NCBI GenBank assembly: GCA_946699065.1
Contig: CAMPDV010001238.1
Coordinates: 1-64,000, forward strand
Origin: Loxodes magnus
Taxonomy: Eukaryota; Ciliophora; Karyorelictea; Loxodida; Loxodidae
Length of the DNA stretch: 64,000 nucleotides
Direction of reading: 5' to 3'
A program made the position numbers and the translations under genes. This document shows positions 59,612-64,000 of the stretch, one piece after another; within the stretch, counting starts at the first letter, position 1; every line of letters starts with the position of its first letter. The notes below the pieces were generated by a model. It worked only from the letters and a program-made list of their open reading frames with translations. It searched no databases and was not told the DNA's origin.

Positions 59612-62426
59612 TCATAGTTTTTTTTGATATTTCAAGAAAACATACTTTATTTCATCAGCAGAGAGATATTGCTTGCATTTTTCATCTAAACATTAAGCTT
59701 CATTATTTTAAAATTTTTGTTTGCTTTAATTGATTCCTATCTTCACTAAATACTATTTTATACATAAAAGACAATACTTATGCTTACAACTCTTGAAAGC
59801 TATTACATCTTCCCTTTGAACTTTTTTTTAAATTTTGAATGTTGCACATTTTTATTTTCCAGTTCTACAAGGAAAATATACTTTTTATTATTAGTTTATA
59901 TTTTAGTTATTTTGTTTGTGGTTTTACTTTTAATTTTATAGATTTAATTATTAAGAATCTAAAATTAAGTTCATTTCAAAAACTCAGGACTAATACTTAT
60001 TTTTCGGAATAATTTCTTGTAAATTTATCTCTACTTTTTTATTGCATTTAGGACATGTAATATTTTCTCTTAATTCTAAAATATTCCATTTTTGCTATAC
60101 TTTGATCTGTTAAATATAATTTTATAAGCAATTTTTGCAGAACTTATGTTCACATTCCATTTAAAACAAAACTTAATCTTAATCTTTATTTTCGCATTTT
60201 GTGTTACTACATTTTTGTTGATTTAAAGTCTATTAGAATAAAGATATTTTTTATTCTTCATTTTATATTTCGTCGTGATTTTAAGAAACATTCTGTTTAA
60301 TTAAATTTTCTTAAACCTATTTCTACTCAATGTAACGAGAATTTTCTATTTTCTATTAAGCTTATGACTATTATTGATTTATAGGTTTTTTCTATTAAAA
60401 ATAGTCAGATTATTCTAGTTCTGCGGTTCATTATAGATAAATATTTTCTGGAATTATTTCTTATATATTCAAATCTATTTTTTTACTGCATTTAGGACAT
60501 TTTATATTTTCACTAAGTTAAAGAATATCTAGCTTCTAATTATTTTTGATCTGCTAAATATGATTTTATAAGCAATTTTTACAGAAATTATGTTCACATT
60601 CCATTTAAAGCAAAATTTGTTCTTCGCTCTTATAGTTACATTTTGAATTGCAACATTACCGCTAATCAACTTTTAGTGGTTATAAAAGACGATTGACTTA
60701 TTGCTTTTCTACAATTCATTCTTCATAAATTTATGCTCCAACTAAGAATTTAATTAAATCTAAACTAAAATTAGCGTCACATTAAAATAGGCATTTTATT
60801 TTGCTAATTAGTAATTTATTCAGCTTTGAGTTATTTGCGTTTTTAAAGGAAACTAGATGATTTTTTAAGCAAGTATAGCAAAAATAGTGTTAGCAATTTA
60901 ATTAAATGATTCACTATTCTTAATCATATTGTGTGCATATGTTCTCATTCTAGCAATCCCTTTATTATTTATTTTAATAAATTAAAGTTTTATACTCATT
61001 TTATTTATTATTTATAACTTAAATAACGTTTTATTCTTCACTTTTTACTGCTTAGTCATAAAACATTTAGTACATTTCTTTACCTAGGATATTCTTTATT
61101 TCTTCATTTGTTATTATGTAATAGCATTTATTTTTAGGACATTATGCTTTCATTTCCTATTATTATATTATTTTATTTAAAGAATGCTCTATATGATTGT
61201 ATAGACAATCTTTACAAAATAAATGCTTGCATCCCAATTTAACTGTTTACTCTTCTGTGAAAATTTATTGGCATTCTTTGCTTAAGCATTAAACTAAATT
61301 AGCATCTTTTTAAGGTAAATCTATTTTATTTTAAAATTGAAAAGCTTTATCTTCAATTATTTATTCTCCTTACATATTGACGGGTTTTGGAAAATTTTAT
61401 TTCTCATCTTTTTAATATGCAAACTATTAATCTTAAGGTTATCTTTACTCTTCTTTTAATGGTAATTTTTAGGCTTGGATTCTTGAATTTTCATTTTCTG
61501 CTATTAAAATTTACTATTATTATCTTAAACTTTTTTGTTAAGGCAAATTTAGATTAATTTGCTGAATTCGGATATTCTCAGTTTCGATTTAAGACTTTTA
61601 ATTTTATAAATTTGCACTATGTTTTTATTATGCTTATTTTATTTACTAAATTAATATAAAAACTTACGTTCGGTTACTATCACTAAGAATTCTGGGCTTC
61701 TCTTAGTTAATTCTTATAAATTTCACAGTTGCTACAATTATAAAACTCTCTTAATCTTTTAAATGAGCTAATCAACTCAGCGAAATTAATCTCTCTTAAA
61801 TATAGTGGGCTGTTTTAATTCTGAGCTTCTTAATTCTAATTCAAAAATTTTTCTAAAAAGAGATTTAATTTTTGCAATTTTTGAAGATCAAGATTTTGGA
61901 AATTATTTAGCTGTCCATTTTCAAATATCTGAATCAAGCTTGCTGAATATATTTCTGAATCTAGCTTTTATATTTCAGTTTAAAGCTATGAGTTTTGGGT
62001 TTGGAATTATTATTTAATATGATTGACTAAATCTCTTATAAATTAGTTTAAAATGCTTTCGAAATTCTTTTTAATTTCTATTTATTTTCTACAAGCAACT
62101 TCTTATTTATCTTTCCATTCTAGTGCTTTCTACTTTATTTTATTCATAACTTGATTCTAATTAAGTGCTTATGATATTTATTATACTGTTTTTTCCTTTT
62201 CTTAATGTATTTCAGAGCATAATTGCTGGTTTTTCATTCGCTATAAATCTTCTATGCAAAGTTTGAATTCCAACTGATCAAGAGGACATTTGACTTTTCG
62301 ATTTTTCTCAATCTACTGAGTACAACAGTCTCAACAGACATTATGACTGCACTATAGTAGTATAGGAATTGGATTTAAATTATCTAATGTACCTTTACAT
62401 TTCATACATGATGGTGCTTGCTGCAT
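59612..62426 (-). CDS. multi-RING/IBR ubiquitin-ligase-like protein, 930 residues, one 22-nt intron
   Basis: Transcribed leftwards from ATG at 62,426 to TGA at 59,614-59,612. With the intron at 61,646-61,667 removed the length is 2,793 nt, exactly 930 codons plus stop. Residues 7-60 form a RING (C-M-K-C, C-S-H-N-V-C-W-D-C-C, K-C-P-L-D). After a coiled-coil and Q-rich linker come five RING/IBR-like modules starting near residues 371, 483, 586, 730 and 850: for example L-G-C-K-H-L-F-C-K-D-C-L, L-N-C-Q-H-Y-F-C-Y-T-C-L, M-E-C-E-H-N-F-C-K-N-C-L, M-E-C-E-H-K-F-C-K-N-C-L and K-S-C-K-H-K-Y-C-L-L-C-I. Most are followed by a C-P-x-x-C-type pair and an I-x-x-x-E-I motif, as in RBR ligases. The family transfers ubiquitin from E2 to substrate; which modules are active is unknown. 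Divergent neighbour at 62,553. Confidence 0.85.
61646..61667 (-). other. 22-nt intron in the RING/IBR gene
   Basis: On the coding strand it reads GTAAGTTTTTATATTAATTTAG, with a textbook GTAAGT donor and TTTAG acceptor. Its removal both continues the frame into the second zinc module and makes the whole gene close at TGA. Confidence 0.8.
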
Positions 62427-62552
62427 TTTTGAAATGAAAATAAATAGATATAAATAAAAGCTTTCTTAAGATAATAAAATTATAGTCATTTACAGTAAAC
62501 TGTAACTAACTTAATTTATTTCATAATTTACTTTCGAGTTAATAAATAAAGT
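62427..62552. promoter_or_regulatory. 126-bp bidirectional intergenic
   Basis: Separates the start codons of the leftward RING/IBR gene and the rightward gene at 62,553, so it should contain both promoters. It is AT-rich, with no specific element I can name. Confidence 0.5.
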
Positions 62553-64000
62553 ATGTCATATTTCTCTTTGCCATCAAAGACACAGCATTTATTAAATTTA
62601 ATTCCTTTGAAGTTTAAAGATAGCAAATATAATTAGAGACAGAAAGCTTTAAGCGAATGAGATAATAAAGTTAATAGATATGTTGTACAAAGAATTGATA
62701 TACTAGATTAGAAGCTCATATAGTTGAGTATATCTAAATTAATTATTAGAGATGAAGGTATTAAAAGGCTTTTATGGGTTTTATATAGTTGATTAATAGT
62801 TAACTAACAAAATAAAGGCTAAGCTGCTTATTTAAACTTAACTTATTTATTTTGCTCTTTGCTTATAGAATACCTTTTAAATATAATTAATTGCTTAAAT
62901 TCAATAAACTAGCATTCTAGTGAGAGACTTAGAGCATTTCTCTTTATTTAGCTTACACTATATAAACTAAAGCCATAATTAAGGGCTAGAGCACTAATAA
63001 ATAATTTATTTTTAAGTAGACAAAATGTATAATAAGAGAACTTATGTCTCGATACTTAAGCTACTTGCCAATTAAATTGAAAAATTCTTTAACCATAGGA
63101 TTAAAAAGATTAAAGGTATAAAGCTTAAGGCTAAAATGAAAAATAGCAAAGATTTGAAATAAACTCAAGTATAGCAATCTTAGTTTTAACTTATTTAGAA
63201 AGGGAAATAAAAGATAAATAGTAACAAGTTAATAACTATAATATCTATTTCTTTATACCTCTTAAGTTTAGTTATAAGGTTAAGAATATAAAGTTATAAA
63301 CTTTAGCATTAATAAAGTTTAAGGTATTATATAAACAAAATAACTTAGTTAAATAAGCATTATATAAAGGTTTGAGGTGTATATGAGTAAAATATGAGGC
63401 CTTAGTTATAAGGATAAGTACCAAATAAGATGAATATCCATTAATTTAAGCTATTATAAAAAATTCTTAGTTTAGTTAGAGCCTAGAATACTATTAATTA
63501 AGATTTAATAAGGTTAGTTATTAATATGCATAGCCTTTATCCTTTATACAGTCTAATTTAAAATAAAAAGCATTGCTAGAAAGTTTTATATAATTAAGAG
63601 AAAGCATTAATCTACCTTTTAGATCCTTCTCTGATATTTTAAAATTATAAAGAAGCTTAGATTTATAAAAATCTCCAATATTATTTAGTAATAGTTATTC
63701 TTATAAATTAGCTGTGTAATATGAGTTAATAGTAAGACAATAAAAAAAACAAAAATAAAAAGATTTAACTACTTGAAGTAAAAATTCACAATCTAAAATA
63801 TGATTGAAATTAAGATATAGCCTAGCTAAATTAAAGTCAAATGCTTTAGCTTGCTTAATATTACTAAAATTACTTATGTAATTTTCTTTCTAAAGTGTTA
63901 TAACTAGAAACTTAATGTTCCTTGATAATTTATTATATTTAAGAGCATCAACTAACTTAAATTCACAAAAATTTTACCGTGTGGCCAATTTTTTAAAATA
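62553..64000 (+). CDS. hypothetical protein, 3' end beyond the window
   Basis: ATG 62,553 opens a frame that stays coherent to the window edge (about 482 residues): M-S-Y-F-S-L-P-S-K-T-Q-H-L-L-N, S-K-L-I-I-R-D-E-G-I-K-R-L-L-W-V, H-S-S-E-R-L-R-A-F-L-F-I-Q and, near the right edge, L-R-Y-S-L-A-K-L-K-S-N-A-L-A. It is helical, Q/K/L-rich, with a hydrophobic stretch around residues 85-125 (A-Y-L-N-L-T-Y-L-F-C-S-L-L-I-E-Y-L-L). TAA and TAG occur as Q and TGA as W. I do not recognise the family; a ciliate-specific multi-domain protein is likely. It is transcribed divergently from the RING/IBR gene. Confidence 0.6.

Noticed and set aside
1-64000. Mitochondrial or bacterial origin
   Set aside because: Eukaryotic-type kinases, RING/IBR modules, tiny GT..AG introns and nuclear-type tRNAs with Pol III-like T-runs all point to ciliate nuclear DNA.

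Overview
The window is very AT-rich nuclear DNA from a ciliate in which all three standard stop codons also encode amino acids. In the well-conserved genes TAA and TAG sit at glutamine positions and TGA sits at tryptophan positions; one kinase reads G-S-Y-Q-W-M-A-P-E with Q=TAA and W=TGA. Three gene models close exactly in frame only if a final TGA is the stop. This is the karyorelict code (NCBI table 27, as in Loxodes or Parduczia); a Condylostoma-type code (table 28) is the main alternative. Gene models also need very short GT..AG introns: 22, 28 and 31 nt are proposed here. Because every frame on both strands is formally open, coding calls rest on domain recognition, exact frame closure, conservation between paralogues and strand composition. 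My less certain calls could be shadows of other frames.

Left third (1-21,000). The window opens in the 3' end of a receptor-like gene whose full paralogue lies at 21,035-25,179. A GC-rich island of stem-loops and short repeats (3,385-3,850) precedes a 323-residue, one-intron gene (3,961-4,960). A diverged gene P1 starts at 6,625, contains a dispersed protein module called R1 here, and is followed by tRNA-Ser(UGA) and tRNA-Arg(CCU). Two tRNA-His genes, a reversed R1 copy and a recent three-copy tandem repeat follow.

Middle (21,000-43,000). A large membrane receptor-like gene (21,035-25,179) is followed by sequence duplicated from the window start, with a probable reverse-strand coiled-coil gene. 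At 31,927-37,260 a single uninterrupted 1,777-codon frame encodes kinase, Kelch propeller, kinase, pseudokinase and pseudokinase. A short retroposon with a CCHC-zinc-knuckle frame lies just downstream, flanked by a 16-bp target duplication. A cysteine-containing hypothetical gene and a pseudokinase-like gene with a proposed 31-nt intron follow.

Right third (43,000-64,000). P2 (from 46,464) is the paralogue of P1. Its R1 module was split by a second copy of the same retroposon, with a perfect 17-bp target duplication. Next come tRNA-Ser(AGA) and tRNA-Arg(CCU), which recur as an inverted repeat around a 271-residue gene. The end holds a WD40-type gene, a candidate RNase P/MRP RNA, a 930-residue reverse-strand protein with an N-terminal RING and five RING/IBR-like modules, and a divergently transcribed gene that runs off the window. 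Much of the rest is intergenic or too diverged to call. The overall picture is a repeat-rich, segmentally duplicated genome with signalling and ubiquitin-pathway genes.
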